A DNA stretch of 64,000 bases, taken from Psychromonas marina. Its GTDB lineage: Bacteria; Pseudomonadota; Gammaproteobacteria; Enterobacterales; Psychromonadaceae. Of this stretch, positions 35,314 through 46,224 are shown piece by piece. The notes below the pieces were generated by a model that was not told the DNA's origin, ran no database searches, and worked only from the letters and a program-made list of their open reading frames with translations. The DNA lies in the NCBI RefSeq assembly GCF_030161115.1, contig NZ_BSPQ01000001.1, forward strand, positions 744,001 to 808,000, in the 5' to 3' direction. Position 1 is the first letter of the stretch. The number at the start of each line of letters is the position of its first letter. The position numbers were made by a program, and so were the translations under genes.

Positions 35314-36777
35314 CTATTTTTTTAAAGCAATTTTCATTGCGTCAGCAACTTTATCTACCTTGCCTAATCCGATGATAACTTGAAGTCCCTCTTTACCCAT
35401 TGGAACAACAGCGACAGCACCAAGTGCTTTTAGCGCATCTTGATTAGCTAATGCAGAGTCTTTTACTGTTAAACGTAAACGTGTAATACAGTTATCAACT
35501 TCAACGATGTTATCGTCTCCGCCAAGCTCTTTAATATATGCTAGCGCGAGTGTCGGCATATCAGTTTCAGTTTCACCTTCAGCAGCATTCATATCTTCAC
35601 CACGTCCCGGCGTGTTTAGATTGAATTTTTGAATAATGAAACGGAATAGGAAGTAATAAACAGTAAAGAAAACCAGACCTTGCGCGATTAACATATACCA
35701 TTTAGTCGCTAACGGGTTTTGACTTGATAATACAAAATCAACGAAACCAGCAGAGAAACCAAATCCAGCCATCCACTCCATGCTTGCTGCAATATAAAGC
35801 GAAATACCTGTTAATACTGCATGTACAAGGTAAAGCGCAGGCGCTAAGAACATAAAGCTAAATTCAAGTGGTTCTGTGATACCTGTAAAGAAAGAGGCCA
35901 TCGCTGCGGCAATCATAATAGAGAAAACTTTATCTTTATTACGCGCTTCTGCACAGTGGTACATAGCAAGTGCCGCACCCGGTAAACCAAACATCATGAT
36001 AGGGAAGAAACCTGCTTGGTACATACCTGTTTTACCAACAATACCCGTACCATTAGCAATAGAGGCTGCGCCACCTAAGAAGTTTGGAATATCATTAATA
36101 CCAACAACATCAAACCAAAAGATTGGGTATAGAGCATGATGCATACCAACCATTAACATAAGGCGGTTAAAGAAACCAAATAGACCTGCACCAACAGCAT
36201 CAAGTGACTGTAAGTATTGACCAAAAGTACTTAACCCTTCAAAGATAATTGGCCAAACATAAAGGAATACAAATGCTAATAACATACCAGCAATAGAAGT
36301 TAGGATAGGAACTAAACGCTTACCACTAAAGAAAGCTAACGCTTTTGGTAACTCTACCGTTGAAAATTTATTATAAATTTCAGCAGAAATAATACCGATT
36401 AAGATGCCGATAAATTGATTGTTAATACTACCAAAAGCAGCTGGTACTTCGCTAATATCAACCCCTTCTAATTGTGCAACAGCAGCAGGAGAAAGTAGCG
36501 TTGTTAGTACCATGAAAGCAACAAAACCAGAAAGTGCGGCATTACCGCTTTTATCTCGACTTAAACCAAATGCAACACCAATAGCAAACAACAATGCCAT
36601 ATTGTCGATAATCGCACTACCTGATTTAATTAGGAAAGCAGCGACAATACTTTCACTACCCCAACCAACAGGATCGATCCAATAACCAATCCCCATTAAA
36701 ATAGCGGCTGCTGGTAATGTTGCCACTGGCACCATCAAAGCTTTACCCACTTTTTGCATATAACCGAGTACGTTCAT
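35314..36777 (-). CDS. nagE: PTS transporter EIIC-EIIB, N-acetylglucosamine/glucose type (NagE-like)
   Basis: Inner-membrane sugar transporter that phosphorylates its substrate during uptake. The 487 residues comprise EIIC (about 1-380, with MVPVATLPAAAILMGIGYWI, MVGMHHALYPIFWF and FFTGITEPLEFSFMFLAP) and a C-terminal EIIB (about 410-487) whose phospho-cysteine is in EVDNCITRLRL. There is no EIIA domain, so EIIA must be supplied by another protein. GlcNAc specificity is suggested by resemblance to NagE; glucose or maltose homologues are not excluded. A perfect palindrome lies about 70 bases before the start, and a terminator lies downstream. Confidence 0.85.
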   Translation of the reverse strand: MNVLGYMQKVGKALMVPVATLPAAAILMGIGYWIDPVGWGSESIVAAFLIKSGSAIIDNMALLFAIGVAFGLSRDKSGNAALSGFVAFMVLTTLLSPAAVAQLEGVDISEVPAAFGSINNQFIGILIGIISAEIYNKFSTVELPKALAFFSGKRLVPILTSIAGMLLAFVFLYVWPIIFEGLSTFGQYLQSLDAVGAGLFGFFNRLMLMVGMHHALYPIFWFDVVGINDIPNFLGGAASIANGTGIVGKTGMYQAGFFPIMMFGLPGAALAMYHCAEARNKDKVFSIMIAAAMASFFTGITEPLEFSFMFLAPALYLVHAVLTGISLYIAASMEWMAGFGFSAGFVDFVLSSQNPLATKWYMLIAQGLVFFTVYYFLFRFIIQKFNLNTPGRGEDMNAAEGETETDMPTLALAYIKELGGDDNIVEVDNCITRLRLTVKDSALANQDALKALGAVAVVPMGKEGLQVIIGLGKVDKVADAMKIALKK

Positions 36778-36845
36778 AACTTCCCCTTTTGAATTAAAAT
36801 AATAGGGTAAGTATAAGAAGAGAAAGATTAAGCCAAACTGTTGCC

Positions 36846-36867
36846 AACATTAACGATTGTTAATGTT
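36846..36867. promoter_or_regulatory. Operator-like palindrome upstream of nagE
   Basis: Perfect 9-base arms AACATTAAC and GTTAATGTT separated by GATT, 69 bases upstream of the nagE start. The position and symmetry are what a dimeric repressor of a sugar-uptake gene would use. The regulator cannot be identified. Confidence 0.55.
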
Positions 36868-36918
36868 CGTAGATAAAGTGTGATGTCAGTCGAGGGGATT
36901 GAAAAAACAAAGAAAAGG

Positions 36919-37012
36919 AAAAAAATAGGCGCTCAATCATTGCTGTTGAACGCCAGTAAAAGGCAAAATTAATTTACCTTTAACGACGATAACAGGATGA
37001 CTGAGCGCCTAT
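36919..37012 (-). terminator. Terminator with alternative left arms behind the hydratase gene
   Basis: On the minus strand the 3' arm TTGAGCGCCTAT is followed by seven U residues. It can pair with a near arm GGCGTTCAA (36946-36954, nine pairs, 9-base loop) or with a far arm ATAGGCGCTCA (37002-37012, 11 perfect pairs). The two pairings exclude each other; either gives a terminator for the upstream gene. Confidence 0.75.
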
Positions 37013-37034
37013 CAAAACAATAATTGAGAGAGGT

Positions 37035-37793
37035 TTACAGCTCTTTAAACGTTACTTTATATTCACCAAGATCTGCATAGCTAATTGCCGTTTCTTGGTT
37101 AAAGTCAACTTCAACGATACCTTTGTAAGAACCGGTAATAAATGCTTGCCCAGCTTTAAAGTTAACGCCACGTTGGCTCATAAAGTTAATCATCCATTGC
37201 ACAGGCTTGTATGGTAATTCATTTGGATGTGAACCTTCCATCTCTTGCTTGCCAGACTGTTGATCAAAAGTAATATTAATTTTACTTGCAGCATATGCTT
37301 TACTTTTTTCGATCTCAGGACCTAAGAAAAGACCTTGGTTAACCATACCATCTGCTAGTTTTTCAAAAAATGTTGCATCTGGATATTCACGGTAACGTGC
37401 TTGCATAAGCTCTAACGCCATATGACAACCTTTAATCGCAGCATCTACTTCATCCGCTGTGTAGCCTTCTGCACGGGCAGGAAGATCCGTACCAAGTACA
37501 AATGCAATCTCTGGCTCAACACGTGCTTTACCACCATCCATAAACAGTGCACAGTTATCACCCGATTGCAGTGTATCTGCGAAGATAGGCGCGGCGATAA
37601 TATTGCCGTTCTCTAACGGTAATAAACATTTCCAGCCAGCAACAGCATCACTACGCAATGCAATCATCTCAGCTTGAATTTGAAATGCATGTTCGCAATC
37701 TTTAGGGCTTAGTTCTGCGGCTAAAGGCGTAACGGTAACACCCGCTTTACGATTATTAAGTAAGTGCTGTGCTGCTTGTTGATTATTATTCAT
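37035..37793 (-). CDS. 2-keto-4-pentenoate hydratase / fumarylacetoacetate hydrolase family protein
   Basis: 252-residue cytoplasmic enzyme of the hydratase/decarboxylase (MhpD-type) family. The metal-binding region RVEPEIAFVLG with the conserved Glu pair is visible, as is AIKGCHMALELMQARYR. AGQAFITGSYKGIVEVDF near the C-terminus is the usual substrate-site segment (LxTGTxxG in relatives). No other aromatic-degradation genes are near, so the natural substrate is unclear. It lies 11 bases downstream of the cardiolipin synthase gene, read in the same direction, and ends in a strong terminator. Confidence 0.75.
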   Translation of the reverse strand: MNNNQQAAQHLLNNRKAGVTVTPLAAELSPKDCEHAFQIQAEMIALRSDAVAGWKCLLPLENGNIIAAPIFADTLQSGDNCALFMDGGKARVEPEIAFVLGTDLPARAEGYTADEVDAAIKGCHMALELMQARYREYPDATFFEKLADGMVNQGLFLGPEIEKSKAYAASKINITFDQQSGKQEMEGSHPNELPYKPVQWMINFMSQRGVNFKAGQAFITGSYKGIVEVDFNQETAISYADLGEYKVTFKEL

Positions 37794-37803
37794 TTTTTTC
37801 TCA

Positions 37804-39282
37804 TTATAAAAGGGGACTAAATAGGTAAGCAGAGCTCTCTAAGAGTTTCTTAAAATAGCTGCGCTTATTCCACTCACTCAAAACTAATTGTTGTGACGCT
37901 AACAGATAATGCATCTGTGTAGTTAATAGCTCGCCGGCAAACTCACTGTTATCAATTAACATGGTCATTTCAAAATTTAACCAAAAACTACGTCTATCTA
38001 GATTAACCGTGCCGACTAACGCAATCTCTTCATCTACCACGATACTCTTGGTATGCAGTAGACCGCCATGGAATTTATAAATTTTTACCCCTGAGGTCAA
38101 TAGCTCTTCAAAAAAAGCACGCGAGGCATACTTAACCATCACCGAGTCATTTTTAGCAGGTAAAATAACTTTTACATCCACACCTCGCATTGCAGCAACC
38201 TGCAATGCAGCCAGTAAACTATCATCAGGCACAAAATAGGGGGTAGTTAATACCAGACTATATTTGGCTTCATAAATTGCAGTTAATAATACTTGATGGA
38301 TGCTAGCAATACCAAATCCGGGACCAGAGGGGATAAGTTGAGCATACTGTTCGCCTACAATCGGAAAACGATTTTTATCCGCACTTGGTAGAGGAATATT
38401 TTGCTGAGTTTCAAGGTACCAATCCCAAATAAACAGTCCTTGCATCTGCTGAATAATAGGTCCTTTGCAACGTACCATAATATCGACCCACTGCCCTACG
38501 CCTTGATCTGTTTTAAAATAAGCAGGGTCCACCAAGTTCATACTGCCCGTATAGGCAACATCATCATCAATACAGACTAACTTACGATGCATACGCAGAT
38601 CTTGGCGTTGAAACAATAATCGAAATGCACCAACCGGTAGCGCCTCAACAACCTCAATACCCGCCTCTCTTAACTGCTTAGGTTTCTTACCTTTAAAGAA
38701 CGCATTACTGCCCACAGAATCAAGCAATAATTTACACTCTACACCACGCTGTGCAGCGGCCATCAACGCATCTAGTAGCGGATCAACCAATCCACCCTCA
38801 TTACAGATATAAAACATCAGATAACAACGTGTTTTAGCACCTTTAATTTTATCGGTCAGCTCCATCAAAATTTGATCCGTTGAATCAAGTAAATGATGGT
38901 CATTACCGAGCATCATCGGTACACCCGTGTAGGATTGGATAAAACGCTGCATAGATGCAACTGAAGGAGAGATTACATTTTCTGGTAAACGATTTTCTTG
39001 TACTTCATCATCGAGCCATTGTTTAAAGCTACCCGCCATCGTTTCACTGCGCTTATGGCGTTTTTTACCAAGGTGAAGCTCACCAAAAATAAAATAACCA
39101 ATAATACCCAGTAACGGCACAGCATAAATCAGGAATAACCAAGCAAGTGAGACACCAATCGGCTTGCGCTTAATAATAACGCGAAGTGAAGTCCCTAATA
39201 ATAGTGAAAAATAGATCGTTGCAGAGAGTGCAACATAAGCAGCACTCTCAAACCATTCATGCTCTAAAGAGAAAAAATCCAT
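37804..39282 (-). CDS. cls: Cardiolipin synthase (ClsA-type)
   Basis: Inner-membrane phospholipase D superfamily enzyme that condenses two phosphatidylglycerols to cardiolipin and glycerol. 492 residues. Two N-terminal membrane helices (about 15-35 and 43-65) are followed by two HKD motifs: HRKLVCIDDD near 231, with TGSMNLVDP after it, and HTKSIVVDE near 411, with GTVNLDRRS. Both motifs are intact, so catalysis should be possible. The next gene downstream is the hydratase-family gene. Confidence 0.95.
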   Translation of the reverse strand: MDFFSLEHEWFESAAYVALSATIYFSLLLGTSLRVIIKRKPIGVSLAWLFLIYAVPLLGIIGYFIFGELHLGKKRHKRSETMAGSFKQWLDDEVQENRLPENVISPSVASMQRFIQSYTGVPMMLGNDHHLLDSTDQILMELTDKIKGAKTRCYLMFYICNEGGLVDPLLDALMAAAQRGVECKLLLDSVGSNAFFKGKKPKQLREAGIEVVEALPVGAFRLLFQRQDLRMHRKLVCIDDDVAYTGSMNLVDPAYFKTDQGVGQWVDIMVRCKGPIIQQMQGLFIWDWYLETQQNIPLPSADKNRFPIVGEQYAQLIPSGPGFGIASIHQVLLTAIYEAKYSLVLTTPYFVPDDSLLAALQVAAMRGVDVKVILPAKNDSVMVKYASRAFFEELLTSGVKIYKFHGGLLHTKSIVVDEEIALVGTVNLDRRSFWLNFEMTMLIDNSEFAGELLTTQMHYLLASQQLVLSEWNKRSYFKKLLESSAYLFSPLL

Positions 39283-39317
39283 CTATTTATTTACCTTAAA
39301 AAACGCAAAAGCAGTCA

Positions 39318-42032
39318 CTACTTTTTCTTATGACAGCGTAAATAAAAAGTCGCTTCACTCACTTTCATAGGTTGTGGATGATACGGCTTAGCAGGGGAAA
39401 TTTCATGCTCTTGAATAAACGCGTCCTGCTCATCGCTATTAATCACCTCACCAACAACATCAACCCCTAATTCACGGGCTAAGGACATCACTGATTTAAT
39501 CATTGCTTGACCCACTAAACGTCCCGGCACATGCTGAATATAATCTTCGGCAATTTTGAACTTTTCAATGCCTAAGGGTTCAATATAATGAAATACTGGA
39601 ATATCAGCCCCAAAGCCTGAAATGGTAATCGCAATGCCTAGTTTATGGATATTAAACAGGTTTTCATGCACGGTATAATTATGCGAGTCAAAGGTTGCCT
39701 CTTCTACTTCAAACTCAATATCTTTTACACTACAACCACTCTCTTTTACGATCGTTTGAATATCTGCGATCAAGCTAATTTGCTCAAGTTGACTTGCTGA
39801 AAAATGGATCGCAATACGCCCAAAGAAGATATTCGCTTTTTTCCAACGCACAGTCTGTAACGCTACTTTTTCTAACATGTGCAAGCCAAGTTGAACCAGC
39901 AAGCCACTCTCTTCAGCTAAACTTAAAAATTGATCCGGTAATAATACCCCATGCTTAGGATGGTTCCAGCGCCATAGGCTTTCCATCGCAACAATCAGCT
40001 TTTTATTAAGATCATATTGAGGCTGGTAATAAAGCTCAAACTGATCTTCTTGTATGCCAATATTTAACTCTTCTTCTAACTGTAATTGCTCTGAAGATTG
40101 TTGTGTTAATTGGTCGGTATAAAAGTGGTATGAGCTACGCTGATCACCTTTGGCACGCTGCATCGCCTTTTCTGCATTCAATAACAGCGTATCGGCATCA
40201 ATACCATCATCTGGATATAAACCAATCCCCATCGTTGCGCTCAGTGACGCACCAATATCAGCAATCGTAAATTGATGATCAAATTCTTGTGTGACCTTTT
40301 GTGCAACCAATGCGGCATCATGTTCATTTTTAAGGTTATCAATAACAATAACAAACTCATCATCACCAAAACGCGCGACAGTATCTTTTTCAGAGATACA
40401 GTTTTTTAACCGAGAGGCGATCTGTTGCAGTGCTTTATCTCCCTCATTATGTCCATACTGGTCATTAACGAGCTTAAAGCGATTAATGTCTATTAATATT
40501 ACCGCCACAGCTGTTTCATTAAAGCGCGCACGATTAATCGCATCTTCAAGTTTAGTGAAGAGTGCAATACGGTTTGCTAACCCCGTTAAAGGATCATGTT
40601 TAGATAAGAACTGAATTTTACTTTCGATGTTCTTGTTTTGGCTTAAATCAGTAAAAGAGTAAATATGATTACTCGCTCCTTCCTCTAATTTAACAACATA
40701 GGCATCGAGCCACGCAAAGCGTATTTCCCCTAGTTTATTGTGATAGGTAATATCACCTTTCCACTCTCCTTCAGCTTCCAACTTTTTAAAGAGTTTTGAA
40801 TTGAGTTCTTGAGGCAAGACTTCTTTTACTGTTTGACCGAGTAATTCTGATTTACGCACACCGAATAATTGACAAGCAGAGCGGTTGATAGAAACAATAT
40901 CGCCCATTTGATCGGCAACAATAATATTTTCTTGGCTATTTTCAAAAACAGCATTAGCTACTTTTAAACGTTTTTGTAAGCGATGGTGTGCAGTAATATC
41001 ACGGCCGATACCAATTAACCCTTGTACTGCACCTTTATTATCTAATAAGGGTACTTTTTTCATATCAATGAAGTGGCGCTCTCCATCAACGTAGGTGAGA
41101 TACTCCTCTCCTGAGTACGTCTCAATTTTAGCCATCACATCTTGATCTTGCTGCTGACACATAATGGCTTGATCAATGGCAAAGAATTGTTCGTCAGTTT
41201 TACCCAATATTTTATGTTCAGGCTGACCGATAAATTTTTCAAACTGTTTATTACAACCAAGAAAACGACTTTTTAAATCTTTAAAGAAGATAAGATCGGA
41301 AGAGATATCAGCCGTTGCACGTAACATCATGCGCTCTTTCTCGATATTGCGTCGAGCATCATTAAGCGCGGTAACATCAAATACAAGACCAATTTGAATA
41401 TCCGTTGAATCGATAAACTGCTTACGGAATACAACCTCTCTACGTACTCCGTTTAGATCATGTAATTCGCATTCATAAAGATGTGTCTTGCGATCTTCAC
41501 GCATCTTTTCATCAATCAATGCCAAGCCCGCTTTCACATCACAAGGTAAAAAATGCGAAATGTTTTTACCAATTATATCGTCAACGATTACACCCATATG
41601 TGCTGCAAATGACTGGTTGCAAACGATAACTTCGTTATTTTTATTTTTATAGTAGATGGGAATAGAAATACAGTTGAGTGCTTTTTTTACATCATCACTA
41701 ATTAACTGTTGTTCTGAAGGCGTAATCAAATCTTCTGGAGTAACAGGAGTATCATTTAAATAAAGGGTTTTGAGCTGTGGGAATTGCTGTTTAATACGCT
41801 TTTTAGCGAGCATCGAAACAGTTTGTTCTGAAATTAAATAGTGATAATTATCTTCACCTAATAGCGCAACAACTTCATTACCACTCAGAATATGTTTTAT
41901 AGAATAAGGTATTTTTTCATTGTCACCATTAAGCGTGACTAATAACGCTTCAACTAACCCTATATTATTACCAACATATAAAACTTTTTTTATACCCATA
42001 GATAAATATACTACCTTGCTGTTATATTTCAT
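39318..42032 (-). CDS. PAS-GGDEF-EAL sensory protein with degenerate EAL domain
   Basis: Long c-di-GMP-type regulator of about 904 residues. An N-terminal region of unclear fold is followed by several PAS modules (about 130-470; FVIRKQF/GIGRDITAHH-type linkers). A GGDEF domain carries ARFGDDEFVIV near 552, and an EAL domain lies at the C-terminus. The EAL motif is AMESLWRW. The usual DDFG pair is replaced by SGFGAD, the NLS asparagine by His (IHFSASQL), and KID by KIA. The EAL domain is therefore probably inactive and may bind c-di-GMP or signal. The second position of GGDEF is Asp, so cyclase activity is also uncertain. The start is ambiguous: ATG 42032, ATG 41999 and TTG 42053 are all possible. 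Confidence 0.85.
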   Translation of the reverse strand: MKYNSKVVYLSMGIKKVLYVGNNIGLVEALLVTLNGDNEKIPYSIKHILSGNEVVALLGEDNYHYLISEQTVSMLAKKRIKQQFPQLKTLYLNDTPVTPEDLITPSEQQLISDDVKKALNCISIPIYYKNKNNEVIVCNQSFAAHMGVIVDDIIGKNISHFLPCDVKAGLALIDEKMREDRKTHLYECELHDLNGVRREVVFRKQFIDSTDIQIGLVFDVTALNDARRNIEKERMMLRATADISSDLIFFKDLKSRFLGCNKQFEKFIGQPEHKILGKTDEQFFAIDQAIMCQQQDQDVMAKIETYSGEEYLTYVDGERHFIDMKKVPLLDNKGAVQGLIGIGRDITAHHRLQKRLKVANAVFENSQENIIVADQMGDIVSINRSACQLFGVRKSELLGQTVKEVLPQELNSKLFKKLEAEGEWKGDITYHNKLGEIRFAWLDAYVVKLEEGASNHIYSFTDLSQNKNIESKIQFLSKHDPLTGLANRIALFTKLEDAINRARFNETAVAVILIDINRFKLVNDQYGHNEGDKALQQIASRLKNCISEKDTVARFGDDEFVIVIDNLKNEHDAALVAQKVTQEFDHQFTIADIGASLSATMGIGLYPDDGIDADTLLLNAEKAMQRAKGDQRSSYHFYTDQLTQQSSEQLQLEEELNIGIQEDQFELYYQPQYDLNKKLIVAMESLWRWNHPKHGVLLPDQFLSLAEESGLLVQLGLHMLEKVALQTVRWKKANIFFGRIAIHFSASQLEQISLIADIQTIVKESGCSVKDIEFEVEEATFDSHNYTVHENLFNIHKLGIAITISGFGADIPVFHYIEPLGIEKFKIAEDYIQHVPGRLVGQAMIKSVMSLARELGVDVVGEVINSDEQDAFIQEHEISPAKPYHPQPMKVSEATFYLRCHKKK

Positions 42033-42097
42033 TAACTTATTGCTTTTAATCAATAAGTTATAAGCTGTTACAGAATGTTACATTATAGAGCACCCTT

Positions 42098-42127
42098 AAA
42101 AAAAGGGATCATTAGATCCCTTTTTTT
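42098..42127. terminator. Bidirectional intrinsic terminator of purL
   Basis: Perfect 13-base arms AAAAAAAGGGATC/GATCCCTTTTTTT with a four-base loop, 25 bases after the purL stop; U-rich on both strands. Confidence 0.9.
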
Positions 42128-42151
42128 ACACTTTATTATGCCTTTTTATGA

Positions 42152-45100
42152 CTAACCTAACTGTTTACGCACGTTTCTAAACATACGCATCCATGGGCTA
42201 TCTTCTTTCCACTCATCAGGGTGCCATGAGTTAGCTACCGTTCTAAATACACGCTCAGGATGAGGCATCATAATAGTAACGCGACCATCTTGCGATGTTA
42301 AACCTGTAATACCATTTGGTGAACCATTCGGGTTAGCAGGATAAGCTTGTGTATTATTACCGTAGTTATCGATGAAACGTAGCGCAATGTTACCACTTGC
42401 TTCAATCGCCGCTAGATGCTGCGCATCTTTCACTTCCACGCGACCTTCGCCGTGAGAAACTGCGATAGGCATATGTGAACCTGCCATATCGTTTAAGAAT
42501 AACGAGTTATTCTTTTGTACTTCAACTAAGCTGAAACGTGCTTCAAAACGCTCAGAGTTATTGCGTACAAAACGTGGCCATAAATCCGTACCCGGAATTA
42601 GTTCGTGTAGGTTAGATAACATCTGACAACCGTTACACACACCTAATGCAAATGAGTTTTCACGCTCAAAGAATGTTTGGAACTGGTTACGCGCCTGTTC
42701 ATTAAACAGAATCGATTTAGCCCAACCTTCACCCGCGCCTAATACGTCACCGTAAGAGAAACCACCACAAGCGACTAAGCCTGCAAAGTCTTCTAATTGC
42801 ACGTTGCCCGCTAATACGTCACTCATGTGAACGTCAATCGCAGAGAAACCAGCACGATTAAAGGCTGCAGCCATCTCTTGTTGAGAGTTAACGCCCTGCT
42901 CACGTAAGATTGCCATGCGTGGTAATACACCCGTTGCAATATAAGGCGCTGCAACATCTTCATTGATATCAAAACTAAGCTTAGTGTTTAAGCCAGGATC
43001 TTTATCATCTAATTTCAGGTCAAACTCTTGTTGTGCACATTCAGAGTTATCGCGTAACGATTGCATTTTCAGTGTTGTTTCAGCCCAAATACCACGGTAT
43101 TCACTGCGTGGTGCAACTAATACATCTTTGCTATCACGGGTAAATTCGATTTGGTCTTTATCATTTAAAGAACCAATCACTAACGCGTTAGTTGTTAAAC
43201 CATGACCCGCTAAGGTATTTAATACTGCTTCTTTATCTTCACGTTTAACTTGGATAACCGCGCCTAACTCTTCCGAGTAAAGAGCAGCAAAATCATCGTG
43301 ACCTAATTGATCAAGTTTAACCGTTACACCACAGTGACCAGCAAACGCCATCTCTGTAATAGTTGAGAATAAACCGCCGTCACTTCTATCGTGGTATGCC
43401 AGTAGTTTTTGCTCGCTAACTAGTTTCTGCATCGCATTGAAGAAACCTTTTAATAACTCAGGGTTATCAAGGTCTGGCGTAGCATCACCTAACTGTTTGT
43501 AAACTTGAGCAAGTGATGAACCACCTAAACGGTTTTGGCCATTACCTAGGTCAACTAAAATTAGGTCTGTTTCACCTTGGTCTGTGCGTAGTTGCGGCGT
43601 TACCGTATTACGGATATCGCGAACCGCACCAAAGGCAGTGATGATTAATGATAACGGAGAGATAACTTCTTTATCGTCGCCCGCTTCATCTTGCCAGCGT
43701 GTCTTCATCGACATTGAATCTTTACCCACTGGGATAGTTAATTCAAGTTCAGGACAAAGCTCTTCGCCAACCGCTTTAACCGCTTCATATAAACCCGCAT
43801 CTTCACCTGGGTGACCTGTTGCAGACATCCAGTTAGCAGACAGTTTAATACGTTTGAAATCACCGATATCAGAACAAGCAATATTAGTAATTGATTCCGC
43901 CACTGCCAAACGAGCAGATGCGCCAAAGTTAAGTAGTGCCACTGGCGTACGTTCACCTAATGCCATCGACTCACCAAAGTAACTGTCGTAGCTTGCTGCA
44001 GTTACCGCACAATCGGCAACAGGTACCTGCCAAGGACCAACCATTTGGTCACGCGCAACTAAACCTGTAACACTTCGGTCACCAATAGTGATTAAGAATG
44101 TTTTTTCAGCAATTGATGGCAAACGTAATAAACGTTCAGCAGCATCTTTAATGCTTGCACCTGAAAGATCTAACGCTTTGCCCTGTGCATTTTGTGATTT
44201 AACTTCACGATGCATTTTAGGTGCTTTACCTAATAAGACTTCTAGCGGCATATCGATTGGTTTGTTATCAAACTCAGGATCGTTAAGTGTTAAATGCATC
44301 TCTTCAGTTGCTTCACCGATCACAGCATATAATGCACGTTCACGTTTACAGATAGCTTCAAAAGTCGCTAGATTTTCAGGCTTAACCGCCATTACATAAC
44401 GTTCTTGAGATTCATTACACCAAATTTCATGGGGTGCCATGCTTTTCTCATCGTTCGGAATCGCACGTAAATCAAAAATACCACCACGGCCGCCATCATT
44501 TACAAGTTCAGGCATTGCGTTTGATAGACCACCCGCACCCACATCGTGGATAAATTGGATAGGGTTATCTTCACCCATCTGCCAACAACGGTCGATCACT
44601 TCCTGACAACGACGTTCCATCTCTGGGTTTTCACGTTGTACTGAAGCAAAATCTAAATCTTCTGTTGATGCGCCAGAATCCATTGAAGAGGCTGCACCAC
44701 CGCCTAAACCGATGTTCATTGCTGGACCACCTAATACAATTAGCTTCGCGCCAACAGGGATCTCTTTTTTCTGAACATGTTCACGGCGAATATTACCTAA
44801 ACCACCTGCCAACATAATTGGTTTGTGGTAACCACGAATTTCAGAGCCATTATGGCTTTCTACTTGTTCTTCGTAAGTACGGAAGTAACCTAGAATATTT
44901 GGACGGCCAAATTCATTATTAAATGCAGCGCCACCTAGTGGGGCTTCTAGCATAATATCTAATGCAGAAACGATACGGCTTGGCTTACCAAAATCAGTTT
45001 CCCATGGTTGCTCGAAGCTTGGAATACGTAGATTAGAAACAGAGAAACCCACTAAACCTGCTTTTGGTTTAGAACCAATACCGGTTGCGCCTTCATCGCG

Positions 45101-46048
45101 GATCTCACCACCAGAACCAGTAGCCGCACCAGGGAACGGAGAGATAGCCGTTGGATGGTTATGCGTTTCAACTTTCATCAAGATATCGATATCTTCGTGA
45201 TGGTAACCAAATTCACGGTCATCAACGCTTGGGAAGAAACGACCAGCTTTGTAACCTTCCATTACAGCGGCATTATCGCTGTAAGCAGATAAAACATGTT
45301 CAGGGTGTAATTCATGGGTATTACGAATCATTTTGAACAATGATTTAGGCTGTTTTTGGCCATCAATTGTCCAATCAGCATTGAAGATTTTATGACGACA
45401 ATGCTCTGAGTTTGCCTGTGCAAACATCATTAATTCGATATCGTTAGGGTTACGGCCTAACTTAATAAAGTTTTCAACCAAATAATCAATTTCATCATCA
45501 GCAAGTGCAAGCCCTAAACTAACGTTAGCAGCTACCAGTGCAGAACGACCAGCACCAATCACATCAACACTGCTCATTTTGCCAGGTGTACCTTGTACAA
45601 ACAGTTGTTGTGCATCTTCTAATGAAGTAAATACAACTTCCATCATGCGATCATGCAATAAAGCAGCAAGTTGAGTGCTTTGTTCGCCGATAAGTTCTGA
45701 AGATGTTTCGATGTAATAAGCGATACCGCGTTCTAGACGTTTAACCTTTGTTAAACCACAGTTGTTTGCGATGTCGGTTGCTTTTGAAGACCAAGGAGAG
45801 ATAGTGCCGGGGCGAGGTGTAACGAATAATAATGTACCAGTGGGTTCGTGCTCTGCTATTTTGGGACCGTATGTAAGCAGTTTTTCTAGTACGACTCGCT
45901 CTTTTTCATCAAGGTAGTCCGTTAAATCAGCAGCATGCATATACTCTGCATAAATTTGCGTAACAGGTAGATTCAGTGCCTCACAGTTTTTTAGTAGCTG
46001 GTTAACACGAAATGTAGATAGGGCTGGTGCCCCACGCAAAATGTCCAT
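42152..46048 (-). CDS. purL: Phosphoribosylformylglycinamidine synthase PurL (FGAM synthetase)
   Basis: Large single-chain enzyme of purine synthesis that converts FGAR, glutamine and ATP into FGAM. 1298 residues is the normal length for the gammaproteobacterial type. Visible are an N-terminal PurS-like region and the tandem synthetase domains ([20 protein letters not shown] near 300, [18 protein letters not shown]). A C-terminal glutamine amidotransferase has its nucleophile Cys in [12 protein letters not shown] near 1136, with MPHPERVFR at the end. Single gene, with a strong bidirectional terminator downstream and mltF divergent upstream. Confidence 0.97.
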   Translation of the reverse strand: MDILRGAPALSTFRVNQLLKNCEALNLPVTQIYAEYMHAADLTDYLDEKERVVLEKLLTYGPKIAEHEPTGTLLFVTPRPGTISPWSSKATDIANNCGLTKVKRLERGIAYYIETSSELIGEQSTQLAALLHDRMMEVVFTSLEDAQQLFVQGTPGKMSSVDVIGAGRSALVAANVSLGLALADDEIDYLVENFIKLGRNPNDIELMMFAQANSEHCRHKIFNADWTIDGQKQPKSLFKMIRNTHELHPEHVLSAYSDNAAVMEGYKAGRFFPSVDDREFGYHHEDIDILMKVETHNHPTAISPFPGAATGSGGEIRDEGATGIGSKPKAGLVGFSVSNLRIPSFEQPWETDFGKPSRIVSALDIMLEAPLGGAAFNNEFGRPNILGYFRTYEEQVESHNGSEIRGYHKPIMLAGGLGNIRREHVQKKEIPVGAKLIVLGGPAMNIGLGGGAASSMDSGASTEDLDFASVQRENPEMERRCQEVIDRCWQMGEDNPIQFIHDVGAGGLSNAMPELVNDGGRGGIFDLRAIPNDEKSMAPHEIWCNESQERYVMAVKPENLATFEAICKRERALYAVIGEATEEMHLTLNDPEFDNKPIDMPLEVLLGKAPKMHREVKSQNAQGKALDLSGASIKDAAERLLRLPSIAEKTFLITIGDRSVTGLVARDQMVGPWQVPVADCAVTAASYDSYFGESMALGERTPVALLNFGASARLAVAESITNIACSDIGDFKRIKLSANWMSATGHPGEDAGLYEAVKAVGEELCPELELTIPVGKDSMSMKTRWQDEAGDDKEVISPLSLIITAFGAVRDIRNTVTPQLRTDQGETDLILVDLGNGQNRLGGSSLAQVYKQLGDATPDLDNPELLKGFFNAMQKLVSEQKLLAYHDRSDGGLFSTITEMAFAGHCGVTVKLDQLGHDDFAALYSEELGAVIQVKREDKEAVLNTLAGHGLTTNALVIGSLNDKDQIEFTRDSKDVLVAPRSEYRGIWAETTLKMQSLRDNSECAQQEFDLKLDDKDPGLNTKLSFDINEDVAAPYIATGVLPRMAILREQGVNSQQEMAAAFNRAGFSAIDVHMSDVLAGNVQLEDFAGLVACGGFSYGDVLGAGEGWAKSILFNEQARNQFQTFFERENSFALGVCNGCQMLSNLHELIPGTDLWPRFVRNNSERFEARFSLVEVQKNNSLFLNDMAGSHMPIAVSHGEGRVEVKDAQHLAAIEASGNIALRFIDNYGNNTQAYPANPNGSPNGITGLTSQDGRVTIMMPHPERVFRTVANSWHPDEWKEDSPWMRMFRNVRKQLG

Positions 46049-46224
46049 AGGTTATTTCTCTCGTTAGATAAATAAAAATGATCTCGGGTAAGTTCGCTAT
46101 TATAAGCAAAAAGCGTTTTGTATTAAATAGAAACCATCTATAGTCAGCCTTTATTTCTTCAATCTCTATAATTTTTGCAAAAAGTTACCCAAAACAGTCC
46201 TGGTAATGGAAGCTGGATCCCTTA

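Noticed and set aside
40291-40614. Plus-strand 107-residue frame inside the GGDEF-EAL gene
   Set aside because: Lies wholly opposite a well-supported gene, with no start signal or family resemblance.
46105-46125. PurR-box-like sequence (CAAAA-AGCG-TTTTG) upstream of purL
   Set aside because: Palindromic, but spacing and flanks do not fit the PurR consensus closely enough to claim it.
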